Of a stretch of DNA of 60,104 bases, positions 17,617 through 26,637 are shown piece by piece. The first letter of the stretch is position 1, and every line of letters starts with the position of its first letter. The stretch is from Spirochaetaceae bacterium (GTDB lineage: Bacteria; Spirochaetota; Leptospiria; Leptospirales; Leptonemataceae): NCBI GenBank assembly GCA_002729885.1, contig PBUB01000025.1, forward strand, positions 1 through 60,104. The letters are read 5' to 3'. Both the position numbers and the translations under genes were made by a program. The notes beneath the pieces were generated by a model. It saw nothing but the letters and a program-made list of their open reading frames with translations, did not search any database and was not told where the DNA came from.

Positions 17617-19016
17617 TTGCAGAAGCGAATCCGGTAGCAGTTCAGTGGCTACTGGACTGGTACCTGGAAACGCGAAAAACTACGCTGGATATTTGCCAGC
17701 CTCTGACTATCGAAGACCATGTGGTGCAGAGTTCTCCCGATGTCAGTCCTCCCTCCTGGCATCTGGGGCATACTACCTGGTTTTTTGAAACCTTCCTGTT
17801 GCGGAGATTCTGTCCGGAATATACTGCCTTTGAGTCCGGCTTTGAATTCATTTTCAATTCCTACTATGAATCCGCCGGAGATCGAATTCAAAAGTCAAAC
17901 CGCGGTCTTTTGAGCCGTCCCACGGTGCAGGAAATTCATGCCTATCGTTCGTATGTGGATCATAGAATCAGCGAGTTGTTAAAAGAGCTGTGGGATCAGA
18001 ACGGCGCGGCCGCGGACGTTAAAGTTGGAATGGATTCGTCGCCTCTTACCACCAACGAGAAAAACGAATTACTACAATTGATAGAACTGGGAATCCATCA
18101 TGAAAAGCAGCACCAGGAACTGCTACTGATGGACATCAAACATAACTTCTTTTGCCATCCGTTGAATCCAGTCTACGGAACTGCGGTGCCCCCGGGCCTG
18201 AGTGAACTGTCCGGTTCCGCTGTTAACTGGCTTATGGAACGAAACGACCCCACCATGTATCATACTCGTATGCCTTTGCTGGTGGGCAATTCGGAACATG
18301 ACAAAGAGATGCTTCGCCCCTTTATCGAAGCTGCATCCATCAAGGAGCAGGGGATCTTATTCGAATACGGTGGCCCTGCTTTTCTGGGACATGGAGCCTC
18401 TGGCTTTGGCTATGACAATGAGTTTCCCTCGCATCCGGTATATCAGGTTCCTTTCTGGATTGCTTCCAGGCCGGTAAGCAATGCTCAGTTTCTGGAGTTT
18501 ATGGAATCCGGCGGCTACCGCGATTTTCGCTACTGGTTGTCTGCAGGCTGGCAATGGGTTCAAGAAAACGACATTTCGCATCCTCTCTATTGGCGTAAAG
18601 GGCAGGGACACTGGCAGCAGTGGACTCTTGATGGTTGGAAGAACCTGGACCTGAACGAGCCGGTGAAGCACTTGAGCTATTATGAAGCGGATGCTCTGGC
18701 CAGCTTTTACGGAAAGCGACTTCCTACGGAAGCTGAATGGGAACTGGCCGCTCGAATGGCCGCACTGGAAGGTCTGGAGTTTCAATGGGGTCGAGTATGG
18801 GAATGGACCGGCTCTGCCTACAGACCCTATCCGGGTTTCCAGCCGGCTTCAGGTGCAGTGGGAGAGTACAACGGAAAGTTCATGATGGACCAGATGGTGC
18901 TTCGCGGCGCCTGCGACTTTACTCCCGTTCAACACAGTCGTATAACCTATCGAAATTTCTATCCTGCCTCCAGTGTCTGGCAGATGAGTGGGGTCAGACT
19001 GGCGGAGGATGCCTGA
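17613..19016 (+). CDS. egtB: Ergothioneine biosynthesis protein EgtB (hercynine sulfoxide synthase)
   Basis: 467-residue non-heme iron enzyme that joins hercynine to a thiol (gamma-glutamylcysteine or cysteine) using oxygen. The N-terminal DinB-like domain carries the iron-binding histidines in WHLGHTTWF (His50, His53) and HHEKQHQE (~163-168). The C-terminal formylglycine-generating/sulfatase-modifying-like domain shows FWIASRPVSNAQFLEFM, RLPTEAEWELAAR, VWEWTGSAY and a terminal RNFYPASSVWQMSGVRLA. The start ATG overlaps the ileS stop by four bases and the stop overlaps egtD by one base, indicating translational coupling. Confidence 0.94.
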   Translation: MIAEANPVAVQWLLDWYLETRKTTLDICQPLTIEDHVVQSSPDVSPPSWHLGHTTWFFETFLLRRFCPEYTAFESGFEFIFNSYYESAGDRIQKSNRGLLSRPTVQEIHAYRSYVDHRISELLKELWDQNGAAADVKVGMDSSPLTTNEKNELLQLIELGIHHEKQHQELLLMDIKHNFFCHPLNPVYGTAVPPGLSELSGSAVNWLMERNDPTMYHTRMPLLVGNSEHDKEMLRPFIEAASIKEQGILFEYGGPAFLGHGASGFGYDNEFPSHPVYQVPFWIASRPVSNAQFLEFMESGGYRDFRYWLSAGWQWVQENDISHPLYWRKGQGHWQQWTLDGWKNLDLNEPVKHLSYYEADALASFYGKRLPTEAEWELAARMAALEGLEFQWGRVWEWTGSAYRPYPGFQPASGAVGEYNGKFMMDQMVLRGACDFTPVQHSRITYRNFYPASSVWQMSGVRLAEDA

Positions 19017-20101
19017 TGTCCAGCGCTGATTTTCAAAATCCTTACCTGCATAATCCGGCAGCAGGTTTATCTGCCGGTGCAGGCCATGCAGACTCCGACG
19101 TGCAAACCCTGGATTCTTCTATTCAGGAGCTGATGGATCACTCCAACGATTTGCCCGGACCTCAGATATTCTTTCGCGATGTAGTCCGTGGACTGGAAGA
19201 GAGGCCCAGAACCTTGCCTTCGCGCTATTTCTACGATGACAGAGGTAGCCAGCTGTTTCAGAAAATCACGGAACTTCCGGAGTATTATCCGGCTTCCTGC
19301 GAAAGAGAAATTCTATCCACGAAAGCCATGGAGATTTCCGAACTCCTGGGAGAGGACTTTGGCTTAATCGAGCTGGGCCCGGGGGATGGCCACAAAAGCT
19401 ATCATATTCTAAGAGCTCTGGCCGGTCGCGATGCAGGATTTCGATACTACCCGGTGGATATTTCCCGCGGAATAATGCCTCCCTTGCAGAAAAATCTGGA
19501 GGGGCTGGTTTCCTTTCACGGACTGGTAGGAGACTACGAAGCCGGATTGCAGTATTTATCCGGCCGAGAAGATCGCCATGTGGTCTTTTTTCTGGGCTCC
19601 AGCATTGGAAACTTCTCTATAGAGCAATCCGCGGATTTTTTGCGAAGAATTCGAATGAGCCTTCATGAAGGCGATTTGCTACTCATAGGCTTTGATATGG
19701 TAAAAGATCCTGATATCCTGATTCCAGCCTATAGCGATGGATCGGGAGTCACACGGGACTTCAATCTAAACCTATTGCATAGAATGAATCGTGAACTGAA
19801 TGGCAATCTAGAGCCGGAGAATTTCATTCATCATGCTGCTTTTAACCCCAGAAACCATGCGATGGAAAGCTTCCTCATTTCCAGGTGTTGCCAGAAGATA
19901 AAGATTCAGGATCCAGTGAGCCTGGTATCTATGGAAGCCGAGCTACAGGCCTTTGAAGCCATCCAGACAGAAACCAGTCAAAAATACACATTCGATGATA
20001 TAAACGAACTGGCAGACCGATCCGGTTTTCGCATTCTGAAAGACTTTCAGGACAGCCGGGCTTACTTTACTGATTCGCTATGGATAGCAGATGCTCTGTA
20101 A
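19016..20101 (+). CDS. egtD: L-histidine N-alpha-methyltransferase EgtD
   Basis: 361-residue SAM-dependent enzyme that trimethylates histidine to hercynine, the first step of ergothioneine synthesis. Family motifs are clear: LPSRYFYDDRGSQLFQKIT, ELPEYYPASCEREIL, the SAM-binding ELGPGDGHKS, YYPVDIS, FFLGSSIGNF and the substrate-pocket segment FNLNLLHRMNRELNGNLEPE. It has a ~35-residue polar N-terminal extension before the domain. The ATG at 19016 overlaps the egtB stop (TGATG) with GGCGGAGG upstream. The 3' end overlaps the convergent Nudix gene by 35 bp. Confidence 0.95.
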   Translation: MSSADFQNPYLHNPAAGLSAGAGHADSDVQTLDSSIQELMDHSNDLPGPQIFFRDVVRGLEERPRTLPSRYFYDDRGSQLFQKITELPEYYPASCEREILSTKAMEISELLGEDFGLIELGPGDGHKSYHILRALAGRDAGFRYYPVDISRGIMPPLQKNLEGLVSFHGLVGDYEAGLQYLSGREDRHVVFFLGSSIGNFSIEQSADFLRRIRMSLHEGDLLLIGFDMVKDPDILIPAYSDGSGVTRDFNLNLLHRMNRELNGNLEPENFIHHAAFNPRNHAMESFLISRCCQKIKIQDPVSLVSMEAELQAFEAIQTETSQKYTFDDINELADRSGFRILKDFQDSRAYFTDSLWIADAL

Positions 20102-20837
20102 GTTCCATCAGTATCATGGCAGTGGCTCCCCAGATCACCCGGTCCTCCAGCTTGAAGCCCGGTGATTGAAAATTTGTTCCATTGTAGCTAAAATCGAATA
20201 CAGTGCGAAAGTCTGGATGGCTTAAGCGTAGCAGATCGTAGAACAGAATCTCGTCCACTTCCAGAGGATCTCTGCGAAACCGTGGGGCATCGGAAAACCA
20301 GCCTACGAATGGATGAACGGCAAAGCCGCTCACCGGAATGTAAAGAGGAGTAAGCTTTCCCAGTACCTGGATTCTGGATGCATCCAGACCAATTTCTTCT
20401 TCTGTTTCGCGCAGCGCTGTTTCTTCCAGGGATTCACCCGGTTCTCGTTTCCCTCCTGGCAGGCTTATCTGACCGGAGTGGGGGCCTTGATTTCCAGGTC
20501 GCAATATTAAGGGGAATCGGCCCGGATTGGTGGCAGACCCTTCAGTGCCAGGCCCGGGCTGGCTTTCTGGAGCAGAATCAGATTGTTCCATTCCTGTGCC
20601 CATCGTCCGGTCTGGTCCGTTGTGCATTTTCGGATCATTGGACGCATCGGTTGCGCCATCCAGAAAGGCGATCATTACGGCAGCCTGCGCCGCGCCTTCC
20701 GGGATTTGCATGGTTTGCGGCGCCCGACCGGACATGCGCGCATGAGCATTATTTCCCGGTAGTGGAGCCTGCAGGGATTGGCGGATCCAGTCTGGCTCAA
20801 GTATGAGGCTTGCAAAGTTACGATCCGTTGCTTTCAT
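20067..20837 (-). CDS. Nudix hydrolase, CoA-pyrophosphatase-like
   Basis: 256-residue hydrolase. The Nudix box occupies residues 128-151 (GGKREPGESLEETALRETEE and then EIGL) with all conserved Gly, Glu and Arg residues. The preceding HSGQISLPGG and following PVSGFAVHPFVGW resemble NudL-type coenzyme A pyrophosphatases, which split CoA into phosphopantetheine and 3',5'-ADP. Between the first strand (AAVMIAFL) and the next (FPLILRP) there is a ~45-residue Gly/Ser/Pro/Asp-rich insert not usual in the family. The function is inferred from the motif; other nucleoside diphosphate-linked substrates are possible. Confidence 0.85.
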   Translation of the reverse strand: MKATDRNFASLILEPDWIRQSLQAPLPGNNAHARMSGRAPQTMQIPEGAAQAAVMIAFLDGATDASNDPKMHNGPDRTMGTGMEQSDSAPESQPGPGTEGSATNPGRFPLILRPGNQGPHSGQISLPGGKREPGESLEETALRETEEEIGLDASRIQVLGKLTPLYIPVSGFAVHPFVGWFSDAPRFRRDPLEVDEILFYDLLRLSHPDFRTVFDFSYNGTNFQSPGFKLEDRVIWGATAMILMELTEHLLSIANQ

Positions 20838-20962
20838 TTTCTTCCAATTAGACTACAATAAAATTCGGGTTCGCCGCCAGGAAAGCATGTAAACGGGAAT
20901 GATTTTGATCTTCGAATCATTTTTGCCTTGCATGGAGCAGCGGGAAATGTCAGTATCCGGCC

Positions 20963-21508
20963 ATGAGTCAATACAAACCAGTAAAGAAAACCAGCTTCCT
21001 GGAAGCGGTGGCAGCCTGCATTCAGCATGAGAAAAAAGTATTCGAATTCTACATGAGAAATGCAGAGTCTTTGAAGGAAGGTTCCGTCAAGGACATCTTT
21101 AATCAGCTTGCCGAGGATCAGGATGACCATATAAAAATGGTTTCTGACCTCTATACTCAGATTCAAGGGGGCGAAGCATTGCCCAATCTTAAGATGGCAG
21201 CCCAGGTGCAGAATCTGAACAGTAGCTCTATTCAAAAACTAATGTCCAAGCTGGACAGAAATACAGAAGCCGATGCGGGTGGGGATGAACTGGATGCCCT
21301 GGCTCTGGCAACCCGGGAACACGAAGACGCAGCCGAGTTCTTCGCGAAAACCAAGGACAAATTTGAAGATCCTAACGCAAAGTATCTTTTTGCACAGATG
21401 GAAAGCTTTCAGAGCGAATGCAGAATGCTTCTGGAAAGCTACAGTGCATACCTTTCCCAGGGCACGCCTTACAGCCAGCCTTCCGGATACTGGGATATGG
21501 ATGCCTAG
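20963..21508 (+). CDS. Rubrerythrin/ferritin-like protein with degenerate metal site
   Basis: 181-residue, probably four-helix-bundle protein of the ferritin-like superfamily. Helix 1 keeps a glutamate (HEKKVFEFYMRNAE) and helix 3 another (EHEDAAEFFAK). Helix 2 has AEDQDDH, where the ExxH pair has become QxxH. Helix 4 has MESFQS, where ExxH has become ExxQ. So half of the usual diiron ligands are replaced. It may bind metal differently or be a structural or stress protein. The C-terminal tail is Tyr/Pro/Gly-rich. It is monocistronic. Confidence 0.65.
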   Translation: MSQYKPVKKTSFLEAVAACIQHEKKVFEFYMRNAESLKEGSVKDIFNQLAEDQDDHIKMVSDLYTQIQGGEALPNLKMAAQVQNLNSSSIQKLMSKLDRNTEADAGGDELDALALATREHEDAAEFFAKTKDKFEDPNAKYLFAQMESFQSECRMLLESYSAYLSQGTPYSQPSGYWDMDA

Positions 21509-21826
21509 ATTACCTCTGACAGGCCTTGCTGATCTTCCGGCATGGCCTGTGCTTTCCGGCAGCGCCGGTCTGGCAGCAATGTTGCCGATTCCAGCAGCGC
21601 TACCGGATAGACAATGACGGCCAGAATGGCGCAATTGACGGCCCCGGCCCGCCCACTCAAGGGTGCTAAAACAGTGGCCGGATACCCTTCAATAATACAA
21701 ATTATTTAGAAGTCCAGATTTCTACTCCGTTCAATCCAGGCTCTCTGGATTCAAATAATTTATGCAGTTCGTTGTTTGAGCGGCGAACACCGGGTAGAAG
21801 GGACGGTTTTCTGAGGAAAAGATAAC
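21509..21826. other. Intergenic region with two hairpins
   Basis: 318 bp without a convincing gene. ACAGGCC/GGCCTGT (21519-21525, 21544-21550) forms a weak stem just after the ferritin-like gene. AATCCAG-GCTCT-CTGGATT (21733-21751) is a compact hairpin in the leader of the next gene, inside an A/T-rich stretch that also carries AAATTATTT and AAATAATTT as inverted copies. A promoter is probably here but I cannot assign its boxes. Confidence 0.45.
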
Positions 21827-22720
21827 ATGACCACACGTAGAAATTCGGCCACGGAATCTGGCTTAAATCTTATAATCCGTCTGGCTTTGATCCTGGCGCT
21901 GGGCCTTGCATCTGCAAACTGCTCTGGATTCGTATTCAAGACTTTTTACAGGAATCTGGATACATTGATTCAGTCCAGAATGGATAGCTACCTGGCCATG
22001 ACCGATGATCAGGAAGAGTACATAGATTCCAGGATCGAACATCATTACAGATGGCACCGTTACGGAGAGCTCCCCAGATACGCAGTGGTATCTCAGGACC
22101 TGGCCACGCGAATTGAGAGAGGACTCCAGAAAAGCGATCTGGAATACATCTATGGACAGATGCGACAGTCCAGGATCCGACTGGCTCAAAGGATCTATCC
22201 GGATGCCTCGCGATTTCTCAAGGGATTTGATTCTTCTTTAATTGGCCGCCAGCAGGAACTTATCAGCGAATACAATAAAGAACTGGCAGAAGAGGTGTCC
22301 CGCCCTGCTTCGGAACGATTCCAGGACAGGCTGGAATCCAATCTTGAATTCTTTGAGTTCTTTCTGGGCAACCTGAGCGATTCGCAACGTAAACGAATTC
22401 AAAGATACACCACACAGAGTACCGATACTGCAGGTCTGTATCTGGCCTACAGGCGCATGAATCAAACCAGGCTGATGTCTCTTCTAAAGAAAGGCGCGGG
22501 AGGCCATGATGAGCTGGATACATTCTTGAAACAGTATCTGTTTAGCTGGGAATCGCTCTATCCGGCTACTTACAGGAATGCAGTGTATAGAAATCGCAGT
22601 CTTTTCTATGATACAGTTCTGGATCTCGATTCATCCATGACCGCAGAGCAGCGCAAACATGCGGCTTCTCAGGTTAGAGAACTGGCCACAAATTTTCTGG
22701 AGCTGGCTGGTAAGAAATAA
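21827..22720 (+). CDS. DUF6279-like lipoprotein
   Basis: 297-residue exported protein. A hydrophobic segment (LNLIIRLALILALGLASANC) ends in a lipobox-like SANC, predicting lipidation. The mature part is almost all helix and begins FVFKTFYRNLDTLIQSRMDSYLAMTDDQEEYIDS, followed by HHYRWHRYGELPRYA. This combination matches DUF6279-type lipoproteins, which have no known function. The start ATG has GAGGAAAAG upstream. It is monocistronic. Confidence 0.75.
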   Translation: MTTRRNSATESGLNLIIRLALILALGLASANCSGFVFKTFYRNLDTLIQSRMDSYLAMTDDQEEYIDSRIEHHYRWHRYGELPRYAVVSQDLATRIERGLQKSDLEYIYGQMRQSRIRLAQRIYPDASRFLKGFDSSLIGRQQELISEYNKELAEEVSRPASERFQDRLESNLEFFEFFLGNLSDSQRKRIQRYTTQSTDTAGLYLAYRRMNQTRLMSLLKKGAGGHDELDTFLKQYLFSWESLYPATYRNAVYRNRSLFYDTVLDLDSSMTAEQRKHAASQVRELATNFLELAGKK

Positions 22721-22784
22721 CCGGCCAGGAACCGTTGTGAAAAATAGCCGCAACTCCGGTAAGCTACCTGCCAGGTGACCAGGG

Positions 22785-22851
22785 CCCGAGTTCAGATTCT
22801 GTCTCAAAATTAGCAGGCGACCCGAACTCAGCTCCTGCTCCAAAGTTAGCA
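22785..22851. repeat. Imperfect 31-bp direct repeat
   Basis: Two related copies, 22785-22815 and 22821-22851, period 36. Each begins CCCGA(G/A)(T/C)TCAG and ends AA(A/G)TTAGCA. They lie in the 322-bp gap between the DUF6279-like gene and the Cys-rich gene. Nothing else in the gap is recognisable apart from an A/T-rich stretch before 22960. Confidence 0.6.
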
Positions 22852-23042
22852 ATTGATTCAGACTCAGCGAGCGCCTACCTGCAGATGGTCCGCCGGAACA
22901 AAGTCGGCTAATTTCTGCAATTCATATACAATCTCAATTTCAGCTAAATCATGTTTAGAGACCGGCGAAAGCAAAATCAGATCGCTTTTTGGTTTGACCT
23001 GCGGCCGCAGGCCGGTTTTCAGATACCCCTCAGGAGATTGAA

Positions 23043-23372
23043 ATGAATACTTGTAGAGTTCTTTCTTTTATCGCTTTATTGTTATTGCTTTCAGTTTCGC
23101 ATCTGGTCGCCGAAGGTCCGGACTACGGTTGCGAAGCGAGCAATCAGGCCTGCGTTGAGCAGTGCGATAATGCTGCGGATACAGGAAAAGGAGCCAATGC
23201 GTATAACAGCTGCCTGGAGGGATGCCGAAAATCCAACGAAAGCTGCACCAGCAGACAGAAAGCAGCCAATGCTTGCGCGAAAAGTTTTAAATCATGTATT
23301 TCCAGCGCTGCCGGGAACGAAGACGCCCTGGAAGGTTGTCGCGCCGCTTATCGTGCCTGCAAGGGGGAGTAG
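23043..23372 (+). CDS. Small cysteine-rich secreted protein
   Basis: 109-residue protein with a signal peptide (MNTCRVLSFIALLLLLSVSH, cleavage near LVA-EG) and ten cysteines in the ~85-residue mature part. They occur in spaced pairs: CEASNQACVEQC, CLEGCRKSNESC, CAKSFKSC, CRAAYRAC, giving CX6CX3C, CX3CX6C, CX6C and CX6C spacings. This suggests disulfide-stapled helical hairpins in the periplasm or outside the cell. A good ribosome-binding site (CAGGAG) precedes the ATG. No family is recognised. Confidence 0.75.
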   Translation: MNTCRVLSFIALLLLLSVSHLVAEGPDYGCEASNQACVEQCDNAADTGKGANAYNSCLEGCRKSNESCTSRQKAANACAKSFKSCISSAAGNEDALEGCRAAYRACKGE

Positions 23373-23432
23373 TGTAGAGCTATGCGCTGTGAGAGTGGAG
23401 CTAAGGCTGTCAGTGTGGAGCTAAGGCTATGA
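23371..23432. repeat. Short imperfect tandem repeat, about 20 bp
   Basis: Three imperfect copies of a unit like GTGGAGCTAAGGCT lie directly after the Cys-rich gene stop: GTGTAGAGCTATGCGCT, then AGTGGAGCTAAGGCTGTC, then TGTGGAGCTAAGGCTATG. The rest of the gap up to 23631 shows no gene. Confidence 0.6.
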
Positions 23433-23631
23433 GGTTGGATCGCAGATTCGGAGATTCGCGCATTGCTCTTTTTAGCAGGAAATAGCCTATTTTTCTTTGT
23501 TTGAATCTGGCCCGGGTCACTTTTTGACTCTTTCCAGGCGGATTTAATCGCTTATCCGGGTCGGCCCCTGGGCTCGGAGGGTCTAATTCTAGTAGGGTTT
23601 CGCCGCACGCGGATAAATCCAAATCACTCTT

Positions 23632-25899
23632 TCAGTCCGGCTCTACGGGCTGGGCTTCCGGGATCTCTCTTGTAATCGAAGTTTCCCGGGGAAGATCCTC
23701 TTCCGGATTCATAAGCGGTTGAAAGATCTTTTTTCTTTCTACAGCACGGTTCTTCTCTTTTTCCTGAAATTCGCGATTGGTTTCTTCCCGAAAGAAGCGT
23801 TGGGAAGAGAACCGCTGCTCATTTCCTTCCGGCTTTACCGGAACATAGGTACCATCCGACTGAAGTCGTCTGGCGTTATGATTGTCTCTAAACACCGCAT
23901 TGAGGATGGCCACCATTTTCTGTTTAATATCTTCATCATCCACCGGCATCATCACTTCTACGCGGCGATTTAAATTTCGCGGCATAAAGTCGCCGGAAGA
24001 GATGTAGATTCTGGGCTCTCCTGCGTTTTCAAAGTAGAAGATTCGACTATGTTCCAGGAATCGGCCGACTATGCTTTCCACTCGTATGTTTTCGCTCAGA
24101 TCCGGAATTCCGGGTTTAAGGCAGCAGATACCGCGAACACTGAGATCGATTTTTACTCCTGCCCTGGATGCGCGATAGAGAAGGACAATCATATCCGGGT
24201 CTACCAGTGAATTCATCTTCAAACGCATCCCGGACGGCTTTCCGGCTTCTGCATTGTGGATTTCCCGGGTAATGAGCCTGGTGAGAGTCTCTCGCATGTT
24301 AATTGGAGCCACTGCAATCCTGGAGAGTCTGGGCACAGTTGCGTATCCGGTAAGAGTATGAAACAGGTTGGTTACATCGTTATTGATTTCTGGATCTGCA
24401 GTAATGATTCCTGTGTCTGTGTATAGTTTTGCCGTACTTGGATTATAGTTTCCGGTGGCAATGTGCACGTAAGATTTAACTTCCTGTTCTTCCTTTCGCA
24501 CAATCTGCAGCAACTTGGAATGAATCTTCAAGCCCACCAGCCCGTATACTACGTGCACTCCGTGACGTTCCATTTCCCGGGCCCAGACAATATTTCGTTC
24601 TTCATCGAATCTGGCCTTTAGCTCCACCAGTGCAGTTACCTGTTTTCCGTTCTCTGCAGCCTGAATTAATGACTGCACCACGGGACTATCTCCACTGGTG
24701 CGATACAGAGTTTGTTTGATTGCCAGCACCCGTGGATCCACTGCAGCCGCCTGGAGAAAATCCAGAACGGTTTGAAACGAATCGAAGGGATGATGTAGAA
24801 ATATATCTTTCTTTCGTATTACAGAAAAGATCTTTCGCGGCTTATCCAGGGTGATTGGATTTTTGGGGATGAATGGCTTGTCTCGTAGATCGGTTCTTTC
24901 TGAAGTATTTGCATAGATTTCCATTAGATCTGAAAGATTCAGGAATCCAGGCCTTTCATATAGTTCTTCATCCTTCAGATCCAGCCTATCTCGCAGGAAG
25001 CTACGAATGTTGTCCGGCATTCCGCTACGGTAGTTCATTCGTACCGCTTCACCCCATTTTCTGTTCTTCAGTTCTTCTTCGATGGTAGAAAGCAGGTTAT
25101 CTGAAGATACTTCCTCGATGGAAAGATCCGAATTCCGTACGATGGTGAATCCATGGATAGATACAATTTCTGTGCCTGAGAACAAGTCTCCGGCATGCAG
25201 CTTCAGCACTTCTTCCAGCGGAATCAGTCTTCTGGTGTTGCTTTCTTCTGATTCTGGATCCACCGGAAGCTCCAGGAATCGAGGCAATACCGTAGGTACT
25301 TCTACAATAGCATAGGAATCTCGTTGCTTGTCCTTCTGGTCCTTGCGTTTCAGGGTCACTGCCAGGTTGAGACGACCGTTCAAAATCCTGGGAAATGGAT
25401 GCGAAGGATCGATGGCCAGCGGAGTCAGTACTCGAAACAATTCTTTGTTAAAGAATTCCTGAATAAACTCTCTTTCATGCTGCTTGAGATGCTGACTGTT
25501 CTGGACTATAGCAATGCCCAGCTCGGCCAGGCCATCGGTAATTTCCTTCAGCAGATCGTACTTAAGAGCCACCATGGCATGGGCTTCTTTGTGGATCTGC
25601 TTCAAAGTCTCTTCTGCAGTATGACCATCCAGCTGAATCTCGTTTACCGAGGAAGCCACAACCTGCTTCAGACCTGCTACACGAACCATGAAGAATTCCT
25701 GCATGTTGGATTCTGCGATAGCAATGAACTTCAATCGCTCCAGCATGGGGTTGTCTTTTCGGCCGGCTTCTTCCAGTACCCTGTAATTGAACTGGATCCA
25801 GGAAAGCTCCCGGTTAAAAAATAGACTGGGATTGTTTCGATTGATTGAGCTGGAATTCCGGCGGGCTGGTATGCTTTTTTTGTCGGACGCAGCGGTCAT
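23632..25899 (-). CDS. ppk: Polyphosphate kinase 1
   Basis: 755-residue enzyme that reversibly makes polyphosphate from ATP. The N-terminal domain starts LFFNRELSWIQFNYRVLEEA. The head domain has PFPRILNGRLNLAV. The two PLD-like catalytic domains contain the phosphorylated-histidine motif KIHSKLLQIV and the second histidine in FLEHSRIFYFENAG, plus LARF-type VELKARFDEERNIVWAR. The C-terminal ~70 residues are polar and variable. It is the last gene of a long minus-strand run; the next gene upstream is 30 bp away. Confidence 0.95.
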   Translation of the reverse strand: MTAASDKKSIPARRNSSSINRNNPSLFFNRELSWIQFNYRVLEEAGRKDNPMLERLKFIAIAESNMQEFFMVRVAGLKQVVASSVNEIQLDGHTAEETLKQIHKEAHAMVALKYDLLKEITDGLAELGIAIVQNSQHLKQHEREFIQEFFNKELFRVLTPLAIDPSHPFPRILNGRLNLAVTLKRKDQKDKQRDSYAIVEVPTVLPRFLELPVDPESEESNTRRLIPLEEVLKLHAGDLFSGTEIVSIHGFTIVRNSDLSIEEVSSDNLLSTIEEELKNRKWGEAVRMNYRSGMPDNIRSFLRDRLDLKDEELYERPGFLNLSDLMEIYANTSERTDLRDKPFIPKNPITLDKPRKIFSVIRKKDIFLHHPFDSFQTVLDFLQAAAVDPRVLAIKQTLYRTSGDSPVVQSLIQAAENGKQVTALVELKARFDEERNIVWAREMERHGVHVVYGLVGLKIHSKLLQIVRKEEQEVKSYVHIATGNYNPSTAKLYTDTGIITADPEINNDVTNLFHTLTGYATVPRLSRIAVAPINMRETLTRLITREIHNAEAGKPSGMRLKMNSLVDPDMIVLLYRASRAGVKIDLSVRGICCLKPGIPDLSENIRVESIVGRFLEHSRIFYFENAGEPRIYISSGDFMPRNLNRRVEVMMPVDDEDIKQKMVAILNAVFRDNHNARRLQSDGTYVPVKPEGNEQRFSSQRFFREETNREFQEKEKNRAVERKKIFQPLMNPEEDLPRETSITREIPEAQPVEPD

Positions 25900-25929
25900 G
25901 GAAGAAGGTTCCGCTACCCGGTAGACGAA

Positions 25930-26577
25930 TCAAGAATATTCTTTCTGCAAACGCTCCAGCAATGCTTTCTCCCTTTCCGAAAAAGCATCCACAAAGGGCT
26001 TCATATCTTTGATGTTCCGCGAAATTTGATAGCCGGTTTCCATGGTGTCCACCAGTTCCCCGGCACCTACCAGAGATGCAGCCACACGTATGGGGGCCAT
26101 TACCAGCTTTACCAGAGGGAGTTTGGATAGGGTGAAGAAAAACTTCAGGGTATCACCAATCATATCAACCTGACGATGCCTGTCTTCCCACCAACCTGCC
26201 TGACCTATACAATGGTTGAGCTGTTCTGTAGTAATAGATGCTTCCGCGATTTCGTCGGCAGATTTGCCTTTCAGCGGTCCTTCCATTAGCTTTTTGGCTG
26301 CAGCAGCATCCAGTTCATCGGTGAGTTGAATCAGAACGATCAAATTATGGATGTTCTGTGTCATCTCCGGCCCGGTAACGGACTTCAATTTCTCATAGAG
26401 ATTCTCAAGAGCCGCATCTCTTTGATTTTTGTTTGGAGGCGAGTACAGGTGTTCCCGAAAGAATTCAGGTATACGGTCGAATCCTTTTTCCTGGATGAAA
26501 TCCGAATAGGTTTCCTCCAGACGGTTGATCGTCTGCCTTACAACCAGAGCCTGAGCTTGTCCTATCTCTGGAGTCAC
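25930..26577 (-). CDS. FFLEELY-motif-like protein of unknown function
   Basis: 215-residue helical protein with no signal peptide. Residues ~22-60 (YSDFIQEKGFDRIPEFFREH, then LYSP and RDAALENLYEKL) resemble the FFLEELY-motif family, in which FFxExLYxP followed by a conserved RD is diagnostic. The family has no assigned function. A moderately hydrophobic segment (FFFTLSKLPLVKLVMAPIRV) near residue 150 could associate with the membrane. It lies between the SPOR gene and ppk on the same strand, so a role linked to envelope or polyphosphate metabolism is only a guess. Confidence 0.6.
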   Translation of the reverse strand: MTPEIGQAQALVVRQTINRLEETYSDFIQEKGFDRIPEFFREHLYSPPNKNQRDAALENLYEKLKSVTGPEMTQNIHNLIVLIQLTDELDAAAAKKLMEGPLKGKSADEIAEASITTEQLNHCIGQAGWWEDRHRQVDMIGDTLKFFFTLSKLPLVKLVMAPIRVAASLVGAGELVDTMETGYQISRNIKDMKPFVDAFSEREKALLERLQKEYS

Positions 26578-26637
26578 GTTGTTGTATCTGGTCGTCAGAG
26601 CCGCTGTGGTGACAAGCGGAAAACTGAATCCCTTAAC

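Noticed and set aside
18737..19015. Longer EgtD start inside egtB
   Set aside because: The in-frame start would lie in the egtB coding region; ATG 19016 with GGCGGAGG upstream and the conserved domain after it is better.
22853..23041. 62-residue ORF before the Cys-rich gene
   Set aside because: No ribosome-binding site, and its sequence looks like random translation of the leader.
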